Source of the DNA: Chlamydoabsidia padenii
Taxonomy: Eukaryota; Mucoromycota; Mucoromycetes; Mucorales; Cunninghamellaceae
DNA: 64,000 nt
Direction of reading: 5' to 3'
Assembly: GCA_025330725.1 (NCBI GenBank)
Contig: JAIWND010000001.1
Span: 1,178,001 to 1,242,000, forward strand
Shown piece after piece: positions 13,849-24,657 of the stretch. The notes under the pieces are model-generated. The model did no database searches, was not told where the DNA came from, and worked only from the letters and a program-made list of their open reading frames with translations. Within the stretch, counting starts at the first letter, position 1. Every line of letters starts with the position of its first letter. Made by a program: the position numbers and the translations under genes.

Positions 13849-16800
13849 CTCTTACCTGTCAAATATGGCTGATGAGTTCGTAGAAGCTGATTTGGATGAG
13901 TTGATCATGGCAATACGGATTCCTTCACCTTTGTCACGTAACTGTCGATATTGCGTCGCAATGTCCAAAAGGGCCAAATGTTGTTCCACCACTTTTCGAG
14001 TGAAGCCGCTCCTTTTCATCAAGTCACCAAAGCTAGCTTCAAATTGCGACTGTTTTATATCCAAATGAGCTGGTAATGTTGCGTTTTGAAGATCCTCCAT
14101 TTCTTGATAAGCATCCAGACAGTCCGAGTAAGTCGATTGGTCGAATTGAATCACTTTGGTCTCCAGAGCCACCAAGGTATGAATCATTTCTTTGGTGTCG
14201 ATTACATTGGCAGTAGAGGTAGAAGATGATCGTCCAAGTGGCCATCGGCGATTGACATTGCTGATATCGTCAAAAGAGGAGTCGACGCTACTTGAGTTGC
14301 TAGATCCACCAGAGTCATCATCGGAAGAGATCCACCTTGCTTGTCCAGGTTTCAAAAAAGAAGTCATGTCGCCATCGGTTTCGAGAATCCATTGAGAAGA
14401 AGCATCGAACAGATTGTCCCAGTGAATTCTAAGCATCAGCATATCTACCATGTAAGATCGTTCACGCTGCAAGTGCATAAGTTGATTGAGCATGTTGAGA
14501 GTGGTGAGTGTAATTTCAATGGTTGATGTATCTGCAGGACTGAGATCTCGGTCGCCACGATCCGCACCAGTAAGAGTCTTGACATGAGTTCGCAACCTAG
14601 TCATATCATCCGCATTAAAACGTTCGATTTCACGCCCCAGCTTCACATGTTCTTCGTGCCACACCTTGGAGTTTTCTTGCACCGCCTTGGTCAAAGTATC
14701 ACAGAGAGGGTCAAAGTCCGCCGATTGATTGCGTTGGTGAATAATGTCAATCCGTTCTTCAATCCACCTTCGAATACGTTCCGCTTCAATAAACCAAACA
14801 CGTACTTGATCCACCCAATCACGTACCATTTCATATTGTTGCTGGACCTTGCTGATACATTCCGCCAGTCGTTCATCCTTTAGTAGCAAATCGTCATAGG
14901 CTTCCCTGGTGGTGTAAATGCTGGTGCGGACTGCATTAACTTGATTTTCCAAATCCAGAATAGCGTCGTTTGTCGTGTGATTGTTGTCATCCATCAATTT
15001 GTGAATCGATTCCAGTTCTAATCCAATGGCTGTCGCTGTAGAGACCAGTTCTAGAGCACGGGCAAAATCCTTGCTAGATACGAGCACATCTTGATTAGTG
15101 TCCAGAAGCTGCTGATGGCCAAGTTCCAGTTCGTCCAATCTTGATTTCACCTGTTTGAGCACCACACGTGAAAACTGTAAGATAAAGCGCCGATAAGCCT
15201 TCCAGTCATTAGAGTCGAATAGATCCACCTGTTCGTTGGCCGCCATCGCTGCTTGTTGGTATGTGTTGGCCATTTCCTCCATTTTCCCATCTTGATCACA
15301 CTCGTCGAGAGGATGCCAAGGTGTCCGAATCTTTGCCGTATCATCGCCATCATCATGATCATGGTATGGTATGACTTTGTCCAGTAGCTGCTTCAGTTCC
15401 TTGATTCGATCCATCACCTTGTCCGCTTCAATATGGTACTTGTGAGTGCCTTCTTCAATATCAACCATATCAGATTCAATACGCAGAAGATCGCTTTTTG
15501 TTGCAGACAATAGTTGTTCAAAGTCGTTCCAATGGTTTAACAGCATGTCGTAAAGGTTTTTCACTTGGGTGCGTTGCAAGTCGGTCAGCCTAATCGAGGT
15601 AGTTTCATCAGTCTCCTCCGGTGGTAGTATAAGATTATCCTTGGCATCCCTAGCAGTATCCAGCAAAGACGATTCTTCTTGTAATTGTTCCTCCACGATT
15701 TCCAGAGCATCCAAGTATTCCGCCACAGCATCAGCATCATCAAAAGAGGGAGGTATTTCATCCAATGTACGTGTATTGGTTTTAATAAAGGCCAATACCG
15801 TTTCATGAATTGTAATCAGCTGATCCAGTAAAGGGTTGACACCACGAGGAAGATGACCAGTAAGTTGCATCATCAAACGACTATTCAAATCCGCCTTGAT
15901 CCTTTCCTTGTCTTCGTCAGCCAAAGTTGATATCCGATGCACCTTTTTTTTGTTCTTCTTGTTGTTGATAGTGTTGGTTTCATCGTCAGTAGGTTGATCC
16001 ATGTTTTCATCGTTGCTCTGTTGTTCGGAAGATGATGCCGAATCGTCAGCAACAGATAAAAGAGTGTCGATCCCACCAGTCACCATCGCGATGTTAGTAC
16101 GCCGTCGAATAGCAATATCATGTCGCTGTTCATTTGGTATGGTTTGTTGTAACTGAGACATCACCTTGTAGAATTCCGCCACATACATCATGACACTCGG
16201 TTCATGAGGATAATCAACATCCACCAAGTCTTCGGATTCCAGATATCGAGGTATATGCATATGTTCCGCTGCCAAATCAAACGCCAGCGTCAGTAGGCGG
16301 TGCCAGGTTTGTTTTTGAGTGAGATCTGCATCCTTTAGATGATAGGTGAATAAATCAGGAATCAGATCAGGCCCATGTCGATGTATCAGTAGACAGAAAG
16401 CCAATCCATTACGCCAGGACCTTGAAAAATCTTGAATGCTGGGAATGATGTTTGCCGCAATATAATCTTCTAGTTGAATCCGCACCCAAAACAGGAGAGC
16501 CAGTTTAGATTCAGCAGAGCTTGTGTGTTGTTTGTCAGAGTTGATTGAGTAATTGCTGCCCAATTTCCGTGCTGATAGTAAGGAGTTGTTGCCAGGTACA
16601 GGTGTTGCAGGACCAGACCCTTTTTCGGTAGAAGATGCCATTGCAGTTTGTTCAGTCGTTGGATTAAGAGTATCAATACGTAAACCATCACGTTGACGAT
16701 CAGAATAGTTCTATTATAATGAAGAAGAAAAGGGGGGGAAGAGAGAAAAGTCAGTTAGTAAGGGAGAGAAGGGAGAGGTGTTTTTCTATATTCTGAAGTT

Positions 16801-17469
16801 TCCACTTACCAATAAAGATTGAGCAAAGTCATCACCATGATCATTAAGCACCACCTGAATTTGATATTTTATCATAATGAAGAATATCAGGGCCAGAGTT
16901 TTCTTTTTATCACCATTGACAATAGCTTCATTCCCCACATCCACAATAGAATCAGCACCCAGTCGTTTTTCCAAGAATGATAGAGCTTGAGCAACATTGG
17001 CCAATTGATGAATCCGCATATTCATCTTTTCAGGTTTGGGAGCAGGTTCTTTGGAGACCACCGATAGTAGTTTGAGTAGTTTCCGTCCATCCTTAAAGTC
17101 AGTTTCGATATTGTTGATCTGATCGTCCACCAGTTGTAGTTGTGTATTCACCCATTTCGTCAAAGTTCGTTTCTGTATTTCTTGATAGTCGGAACCAATA
17201 GTACGAACCAAGTCTTCGCCCGTCATGAAGTCTGTAGTATTTTGTCGTGAGCGCCCCATTGTTGTTGGTTTTCGTCCACCACTGCCACCATTATTACTGT
17301 TGCCACTAGCTAAAGCCGCAAGATTGTTATTACTATTACTGTTGGCGATGGATGCTAGATCGCGGTATAAAGAGTAATTGGATGCAGATCGACCAAGATT
17401 CGAGCCAACAGTTGATGATGAGTAAATCGAAGAAGAAGGTGATATTGCATTTGAGGATGGTGTAGTCAT
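6832..17469 (-). CDS. Spectraplakin-like cytoskeletal linker (CH-CH, coiled-coil rod, GAR), 3,322 aa
   Basis: Predicted cytoplasmic actin-microtubule crosslinker. Nine exons in transcript order: 17469-16810, 16710-13856, 13750-12449, 12374-9007, 8939-7578, 7515-7438, 7342-7324 (19 nt), 7234-7224 (11 nt), 7145-6832; total 9,969 nt, in frame. Domains: Ser/Asn-rich head (1-95); CH1 at about 97-207 (RTLTKWVNTQL, DFKDGRKLLKLLSVV); CH2 at about 288-404 (FWVRIQLEDYI, SWRNGLAFCLLIHRHGPDLI). Together these form the tandem CH actin-binding unit. A long helical rod (about 430-3080) of spectrin-like coiled coil follows, with recurrent W and L heptads. Next is a Ser-rich linker and a GAS2-related (GAR) microtubule-binding domain at about 3161-3222 (KYYFGDRLVYCRILSSKM, then VMVRVGGGWVELSQFL), then a basic Ser-rich tail. 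No EF-hands or plakin domain are visible, unlike animal spectraplakins. The cysteines that flank the animal GAR domain are also missing. The three C-terminal introns chop the GAR domain into tiny exons. Confidence 0.9.
7224..7342 (-). other. Two consecutive microexons (19 nt and 11 nt) inside the GAR domain
   Basis: Exon 7 (7342-7324, 19 nt) supplies GWVELS plus two bases. Exon 8 (7234-7224, 11 nt) supplies FLK. Each is flanked by GT and AG. Both are needed to keep the frame and to rebuild the invariant GGGW...L..FL signature that continues in exon 9 with DHGHKN. Confidence 0.85.
13804..13846. repeat. 43-nt poly(T)/(A) tract in intron 2 of the spectraplakin-like gene
   Basis: An uninterrupted T run on the + strand (A on the transcript strand), lying close to the 5' splice site of the 105-nt intron 13751-13855. 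Confidence 0.9.
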
Positions 17470-20278
17470 ACTGTGTTTAGTTAATAATAAATAGACAAGG
17501 GCATTAAGATGGTATAATAAATGATACAAAGGGGATATCTAGGGGGGAAGTAAAGTGAAGACGAAAGAGAGACGAAAAAATGGAATTTGGGCCCGCCTGA
17601 ATTTTTTATATGGTGAACCTTTTTTTTTTTTTTGCACGCGGAATTTTGTTTCCCCAAGCAACCATACCAATGACCAACAGCTATATTTTTCTTTGCTCCC
17701 TTCACAACCAATCCATTTAGAATTTACTGCCAAACACCACTTTTTCCCCTTTTTCCTTTTTATGCATAAACATAAACTGAGTTTGGACAGAAATCCTTCT
17801 CGGTTTACCACATAGTATTCATTCGTTTCTACTTGCCACTTTGTACAAAAAGTACCAGACCTATCAGAAATCTATAACATAACGTTACACCAATATATAT
17901 GACCATGATCTTGTCCACCTCGTTAGTTTTTTTCATACTGGTGATGCTTTGATTCTTCACCCCCTTCTTTGACATACACATTCAAAAAAGCTCCCTCCTT
18001 CATCATTCTCCCCTTCGCCTCTTTCTTCCCCTGGCAATTTATATAACAGGCTGAGCGGGTTGTAATAACATAACGTTCCTTAGAGGTTGTCAGTCGGGGT
18101 TCAAATATACGGGATGCTCTTAATGACATGAATGACATTTTATCAGGAGGACAACCTAATGAAAATAAAAATCATTCTTTTTATATCGATTCAAAAAGAA
18201 AGAAAGAAAGTTTACTCTTTTGATATACAATACATGATGACAGGCAGAGAGTACCATTGTCAATATATTGGGCTGCGACCTTCTCCTTAAATTGGCGCTT
18301 GTATTTTCAGTCGGCATATCAAAACTTAAAATGTCGCTTCAAGCACCATACCAAGGAAGTCGAATTGTTTGCATGAATCGGAAATGACTAGATCATGGCA
18401 TGATAATCCCTACTACCCATATGGTATGTACATTCCAACACTTGCACATATACGCATTGATCAATTCTTCCATATTTTTGGTCAATAATAAAGGCAGCAA
18501 ACAAATGTCAATATATTTTATTAAAAACTACTATAATACAATTATGTAACTACTATAAAAACAACATCCCCTTTTTTTTCGTCAATTCATCACCAAAGTA
18601 TCTAACTAATCTAACTAAAGCTTCGGCTAAAGGTAATACCATTTCCAGAAGGGGCGTCACCATTATCCATTGGTACGGAATGCCAGATAAAAGTGGTCCA
18701 TGCGTTGTGATTCTTCCAGAGGTATCCAAAGTTGCAACTAATTAATACCAGTATAAATCATCCATTTATGTCTTCGTATACAAAGGACATAGTGGATGAG
18801 CCAAATCCGGGTAATGATAATTAAATCGCTTTTTTTAAAAGTCCCTTGTTAAACAGACTTACATCAAAGATAAAGACACTATAAAGGTCAAAAGGAGATT
18901 TTATCAAAGGTAGTTATTTCAGGAATCGTGGGATGGATGGATGGATGCCTAAAGAACAAAAAGTTAATTAATATACCGCACTTTATACAACTGCACCATG
19001 TCCTGAGTTTTCATTCATTACCGTCAATTCATATAACCATGGGCACCAAACAGTATAGACTGTATAAAGAAGTCAACAGGTGTATGGTCCATTAGTGGTT
19101 GTGTTGAGGGTCCAGACAGACCAGTAGGTTAAAAGACCTATTTATGGGGAAGTATTATTTTAGTCCAGTTCGTGTGCGTATATAACTATGTTTACTATCT
19201 TCTAATAAGAGCTGTTTTGATCTTTACCTTTGCATTGGTGAGAAACACTAATCTAGAGGGAAAAGAAAGAAAAAAGGAAAGAAAGAAAGAAAAAAGGCGG
19301 AAATCATTTGGGAGTCTTCGGGATTTAAAATGTTTAACCCCCGAGTGTGGAGATGTATGTATTAACCAAATCGAAAACTTCATGATATGTCAACAAAAGT
19401 TGTGGCAAATCGCTTATCGATAATGCATTATTTGTGCTCTTACATGGCAGAGCTTGTTTAAGGGAAAAGGCATGTTTCTTATTCAGTGTGTTACAGATTA
19501 TTCATTCACATGAGTAGAATAGGTTGCTCGATGTTTGGCGGGAGGATGACTGAATTGATGACAGGTGGTGACACCAGAAGCGTTATATCAGTGCGCGGAT
19601 CCGGATCAAACATGACCGAGCACACTTTCTCTTGCTGAAAGACAGAAAAAGAAAGAAAAGAGTGTCAGTGCTTTTTGTCACCTTGTACTCATTTAGTCAT
19701 CCCTTGTGTAATGTCTATTGGCTTTCTTCTCATATGCATTTGAGTCTCATTTCATTGGCATTGTAATAATCACGAGTTATATAACAAGTATCTGATCTAA
19801 CAAAAACCAATCATTATTGAAACCATTCTACTATCATAACAACATCAAAGGAGTCTCTCACTCAAAATACCACTGCGTGAATACAGTAGATTGATCATAT
19901 CATCATCATCGTACCTGAATATATTTTTAAAGAGCGCCCAGGAGCCAACATTTTCAATGATCGTCCTTTATCTCGAAACGAAAGACAAAAAAAAAGTAAC
20001 ATCATAATAGGGTGATTGACCACAAGTTAACGGAAAAAATCACGGTGATGATATCCATATCGAGTAACATCACTTGGGTTTTCTTTTTTCTTTTTTGCAT
20101 TGACCACACTACCTTCGTAAATGTCACATGCAGTTGAAGTAAGCGGGATTTGAATATTTCACCTCCTTAGTCCAATCCCTACAATATTAATATTTTTATC
20201 TCCCGTTCCTTTTTTTTTCTTTCTTCTTCTTTTTTTTTTTTTTTTTTCCCTTACTTTACTCAATTACTTACATTCCTC
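17470..20278. other. Long divergent intergenic region
   Basis: About 2.8 kb between the divergent spectraplakin-like (-) and acyl-CoA synthetase (+) genes. It is AT-rich with no convincing ORF. It holds a (GGAT)n microsatellite near 18932-18948, GAAA-rich purine blocks near 18195-18210 and 19260-19295, and a conserved-looking promoter element at 20143. Open frames on the minus strand at 18550-18750 are discussed under rejected items. Confidence 0.6.
20143..20157 (+). promoter_or_regulatory. CGGGATTTGAATAT-type promoter element
   Basis: GCGGGATTTGAATAT, about 122-136 bp upstream of the acyl-CoA synthetase ATG. It is one of the best copies of an element repeated upstream of many genes in this window. 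Function inferred only from recurrence. Confidence 0.55.
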
Positions 20279-22749
20279 ATGAAGAACTTTACTGTTGAAG
20301 TTGGATCTCCTCAACCTAATGGTGGACGCATTCGTCGATCTATTCTTGCTGCCGATGGGGTGGTGCGCGTCCCCGATACTACTGTTCATACTCTCTACGA
20401 TGTATTGCAAAATAGCGTCAAGAAATATGGTGACAAGAAAGCCTTTGGTAGCCGTCGTCTTGAAAAAATGGTGGAAGAAGAAAAGGAGGTGACCAAGTAT
20501 ATTAATGGTGTGGAAACGAAGGAAAAGAAGGTTTGGAAATACTTCCAACTCTCTGGTTATGAATATATCACCTACAAGGAAGCTTCGGATACAGCCCATG
20601 CTATTGGTAATGGTTTTGCTGCTCTTGGTCTTGCACCCAAAACAAAGGTGGAAATCTTCTCTGGAACAACGCAAGTCGTCATAGAAAAACAGACAACTAT
20701 TATCATACTAACTTTCTTTTTCTTTTTATAGTCAACAATGGATGTTAACAGCTCATGGTCTATTCACTCAAAACATGACGATTGTAACCGCTTATGAAAC
20801 ACTAGGGGAGGACGGATTGCTACACTCTATGAATGAAACTGAAGTTGAAGCTATCTTTACTACGGCCGACTTGATGCCTGTGGTTTCACGTGTGGCCAGC
20901 CAATGTCCAACCTTGAAATATGTAATCTACACTGGTGAACCTAACCCTGAATTGGCTGCTAAAATCAAATCTGATCAAATACAAGATGTTCTGACCTTGG
21001 ATGAACTCATCGAACTTGGCAAAAAATTCCCTCGTGAACCTCGACGACCTGAACCCGAAGACTTGTGTTGTATTATGTATACTTCTGGATCTACTGGAAA
21101 CCCTAAAGGTGTCATCCTCTCTCACAAGAACATTGTCGCTGCCAGTAAGTGTTTCATCCTTTGTTTATTTGTGGGCTTATTCTAACTCTCTAACTCTCTT
21201 TTTTTTTTTTTTTTTAGTTGCTGGGGTGGATCGTTTACTCGAACGATCTGTGTCTAGTGCGGATACGATGTTAGCTTATCTTCCTTTGGCGCACGTGCTT
21301 GAACTCACTGTGGAATCAGGTAATCCATTTACTACCTCCCTTTTTTTTAACTTTTTACTAACTCCATATCATTAGCATGCATTTATTGGGGTGTGACATT
21401 AGGTTATGCGTCTGTGCGTACCTTGACAGATGCATCAGTACGTAACTGTAAGGGTGACATCAAGGAATTCCGACCTACATTGATGACTGGTGTGCCTGCT
21501 GTTTGGGAATCGATTCGTAAAGGTATTCTCAACAAGATCAACTCCGCCTCTCCTAGTGCACAAAAAATATTCTACAAGGCGTATGCTACCAAGTCCTGGT
21601 TATTCGAACGTGGTATGCCAAGCAAGATTCTAGATGCTGTAGTGTTTAGCAAGATTCGTGAACAAGTCGGTGGTCGCTTGCGCTTCGGTCTCTCTGGTGG
21701 TGCTCCTATCTCTTTGGAAACTCAAAAGTTTTTGTCTGTTTGTCTTTGTCCTATTTTGGGCGGTTTTGGCATGTAAGTATGATACGACATGTTTATTATG
21801 ATTATTGATATAGGAGCTAATTCCCCCTTTTTTTCTCGTTTACTCTGCTTGTAGGACTGAAAGCTGTGGGATGAGCACCGTGATGGCACCTGTAAGTTGA
21901 AATATCTCCTTTTTGATATATGTGGATACACTTACTAACTCCCTTTTATTATATTTTACAACAGGAACAATTTGGATACGGTCATGTCGGTGCCCCTGTA
22001 CCTTGTTGTGAAATCAAATTGGTAGATGTCCCTGATGCCAACTACTTCTCAACCAACTACCCCAAACCTCAAGGTGAAGTCTGGGTCCGAGGTCCTTCGA
22101 TCACTAGTGGTTATTGGAAACGTGAAGATGTAACAAAGGAAACTATATCTAATGATGGATGGCTTCAAACTGGTGATATCGCTGAATGGAATGAAGATGG
22201 AACTCTAGGTATCATTGACCGGAAGAAGAACCTCGTCAAGCTCAGCAACGGGGAATACATCGCTCTGGAAAAATTGGAATCGATCTACAAGAGCTGTCTC
22301 TTTGTCAACAACCTTTGTGTATATGCCGACTCTCTTTTGCCCAAACCTGTTGCCTTGGTGGTGCCGGTGGAAGCTTCCGTACGAAAATGGGCGTCTGAAA
22401 ACAATGTGGATGAAAAGGATTGGGAAAAGCTGTGTCAGGAACCTAGTGTCAAGAAGGCTGTGTTGGGTGCCCTGCTGACTCAAGGCAAAGAAGCTGGACT
22501 GAAACCTGCGGAAATGCTCTTTGATATTCATCTGTGTCATGAAGAATGGACTACTGATTCGGTAAGTCAATGCATAAGTCAATGCATATACTGACAAGCG
22601 TGAAAATCACTCACCTCTTCTTTTTCTTCTTCTTCTTCTATCTTACTATATAGGGTTTTTTGACGGCTGCCCAGAAAATCAAACGTCAAGATATCAACAA
22701 GAAATTCCAAGAGCAACTTGATACCATCAACAAAGCACAAAAAAGCTAA
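20279..22749 (+). CDS. Long-chain fatty acyl-CoA synthetase (Faa1/Faa4 type), 677 aa
   Basis: Activates long-chain fatty acids to acyl-CoA through an acyl-AMP intermediate, for lipid synthesis, import and beta-oxidation. Seven exons: 20279-20670, 20732-21144, 21218-21319, 21376-21772, 21855-21891, 21965-22561, 22654-22749 (2,034 nt). The AMP-binding P-loop is [16 protein letters not shown] in exon 2. The second adenylation motif GGFGMTESCGMS spans intron 4. The FACS signature ([20 protein letters not shown], then [15 protein letters not shown]) is in exon 6. Length is normal for yeast Faa proteins (about 690-700 aa). There is no signal or peroxisomal targeting tail; the C-terminus is NKAQKS. 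Intron 1 has a GC donor (GCAAGT at 20671); no GT donor nearby keeps the frame. The element at 20143 may drive transcription. Confidence 0.95.
20671..20731 (+). other. GC-AG intron in the acyl-CoA synthetase gene
   Basis: The exon ends ...GGAACAAC, followed by GCAAGT. The acceptor is TTTTTATAG, and CTAAC lies near 20708 as a branch site. Joining here gives FSGTTQQWML in frame with the downstream ORF. The two nearby GT candidates are both phase 0 and would put exon 2 out of frame. Confidence 0.8.
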
Positions 22750-23106
22750 TTTAACAAACAATACATTCTAGTTTACCATTATTCTCTATCATCCATATTC
22801 ATGTCTTATATTCAACATCATCTAATAAAACAATCTGTTACTACTCTTACTTTTGGACTTTTTTTTTTTTATTAAATTAATTGAACTTTGCCTATTACAT
22901 CATAATCAAAATATCACATTCGTTTACAACTAGATTAGGTACCAACCACTCCTGGCATAGTTTGTTGTCCTGGCGTTGCACGAAATAGAATATTGAAATC
23001 CCGCTGCGCCCCGCATATTATGGCAATCTTTTTTTTCCCTCTCTCTTCTTCTTCTTTGTCTCATTATTATACTATATATTTTTAATTCACCCCTTCCCAC
23101 TCCCTC
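22750..23106. other. Intergenic with promoter element
   Basis: AATAAA-type signal near 22824 for the upstream gene, a poly(T) run near 22860-22870, and an inverted copy of the promoter element at 22990-23004. No gene seen. Confidence 0.6.
22990..23004 (-). promoter_or_regulatory. CGGGATTTGAATAT-type promoter element (inverted)
   Basis: ATATTGAAATCCCGC, read on the minus strand as GCGGGATTTCAATAT. It lies about 103 bp upstream of the start at 23107. Confidence 0.5.
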
Positions 23107-23810
23107 ATGTACTTTATTATATTACTTTTACTATTATATACTTTTGCCCCTGTCCACTCTTTAAACTTTATCATTCCTTTACCCAACTCATTAATCTTGG
23201 CTGGTACGAGCTCATTGGTGACCTGGAACGGAATGGACAACATTACTGCAACAAATCTATACCTAGGGAATGGACCTTCAGCAAACCAACTCAAAATCAT
23301 TAGTATCTTTGGCCAAAACATACCAAGCTCAAAGAAATCAATGTGGATCAACATGCCAAAAGATGCACCTAGTGATAACACGTACCTGATTTTGGAAGGT
23401 AATGACACTCCGCCTTCTCGGGCAACTGTCCCTCTTGATATTGGATTTGGATCAAAAACGACTCCTTCGACTGTACCTACTGGACCTTCTTCATCGTCAA
23501 TTGCATCCTCTTCTTCACCACCACCGTCATCATCACATCTTTCTTCTTCTTCTTCTGCACCATCAAGAACAACTTTTTCGGTGGCTTCTTCCTCATCATC
23601 TGCAGCAACAACAAGAACATCCAAAAAACCATCACACTCTGATCTGAGCCCTTCAACACAAACTCCTTCCGTCCCTTCTCCATCAGGTGAAAGCAGCGTC
23701 AATCTATCATCGGGTCAAACAGCTGGTGTTACCGTTGGTGTTATTGGTGCTGTAGGATTGGTAAAAAGAAAAAAAAAGGGGGGGTGGAATTATGCATCGA
23801 GTTCTAACAC

Positions 23811-23881
<71 letters not shown>

Positions 23882-24257
23882 GGCCGTAGGTGCGATATTC
23901 TTCGTCCGACGAAATCGACGATCTGATAACGACAAACGACGCTCTGAACTATTTGAAGGTCCGGAAAACAACAATCGTTATAATGGATCGAACAATGGAT
24001 TTTACAATAGGTATGATGATCAGCAGTATACTTTACCACCACCCATTAGCTACTCTAGATCAGTCGGCCATACTCAATCTCCACCTATGACTCATTATCC
24101 TGGAAAGACAATGGCGACTGATGGCATGCGTGAAAATGGATTCCAATCAAGAACTTTAATATCCCCTCGGATCATTACCAATGGACCATCAAGTATTATG
24201 CATAAACCAGACGAAGTTGATCTTGTCGACCTTTCCCACAAGCCTCATTCACCCTAA
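23107..24257 (+). CDS. Single-pass membrane protein with Kre9/Knh1-like ectodomain, copy 1, 342 aa
   Basis: Exons 23107-23760 and 23883-24257 join in phase 0. The signal peptide is about residues 1-18 (MYFIILLLLLYTFAPVHS). A beta-sandwich ectodomain follows (IPLPNSLILAGTSSLVTWNG, YLILEGNDTPPS), resembling the Kre9/Knh1 N-terminal domain of fungal wall proteins. Next is a Ser/Thr/Pro-rich stalk likely to be O-mannosylated, then one TM segment (TAGVTVGVIGAVGL, continued by AVGAIFFV), a stop-transfer RRNRR and a 110-residue cytoplasmic tail. Topology is that of a surface sensor such as the Wsc/Mid2 class, not a GPI protein. The intron splits the TM segment exactly and holds a 67-nt T run. The tandem paralogue at 24658 has the same layout and the same intron position. 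Exact function is unknown. Confidence 0.82.
23811..23877 (+). repeat. 67-nt poly(T) tract inside an intron
   Basis: An uninterrupted T run ending five bases before the AG acceptor at 23881-23882, in the transcript sense. It is the longest homopolymer in the window. Confidence 0.9.
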
Positions 24258-24657
24258 TGAATTAGATCATATGACACTTCCCTTGATTCATCATATTTAG
24301 TGTTAGATATAATAACTTGTTTTACTGTATGTTTTGTAATAAAGTAAGAAAATGATCTTGTTGGCCTTGTAATATATTTGCGATGGTGTATTTGTTTGTA
24401 GATGAAGTTGGTTTTAAGTGTGGTGGTGATTTGGGTTGCATAAAAAGGGTGGTGTATCAGGCATGTCAACAAAATTAAAATGTTACTGTACCTAACCTTG
24501 GGATCAATACCAGGTATAGTAATTACAACAACATCTGGAATTTGGTATTTAAAATGCCGCGGATTTTGAATAAAAGAGGTACTTTTTCGCTTTTTGGACT
24601 TCTTTGTTTCACTCCTCCCTTCCTTCTTGATAAAAAAAAAAAAGCCCCTGTACTTTT
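24258..24657. other. Intergenic spacer between tandem paralogues
   Basis: 400 bp of AT-rich DNA containing an AATAAA-type signal near 24340 and a promoter-element variant at 24557-24572. No gene seen. Confidence 0.6.
24557..24572 (+). promoter_or_regulatory. CGGGATTTGAATAT-type promoter element (variant)
   Basis: CCGCGGATTTTGAATA, about 86 bp upstream of the start at 24658. It is the same position class as at the tandem paralogue. Confidence 0.45.

Noticed and set aside
12445..13860. Near-identical exon ends (IFDR then GTAAGAGGC, and SxNSS-type text) at 12449 and 13856, suggesting a duplicated exon.
   Set aside because: Only the junction-proximal 40-50 bp are alike; the exon bodies differ. 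It may be a small duplication or gene conversion at splice sites, not an alternative exon pair.
18040..18130. GTCGGGGTTCAAATAT resembling a tRNA T arm.
   Set aside because: No matching acceptor stem or anticodon arm around it.
18550..18750. Minus-strand open stretches with protein-like composition, e.g. ending NGITFSRSFS or KKKGMLFL.
   Set aside because: All three frames look partly open, no upstream exon with a valid acceptor joins any of them in frame, and no family is recognisable. Left as possible decayed sequence.
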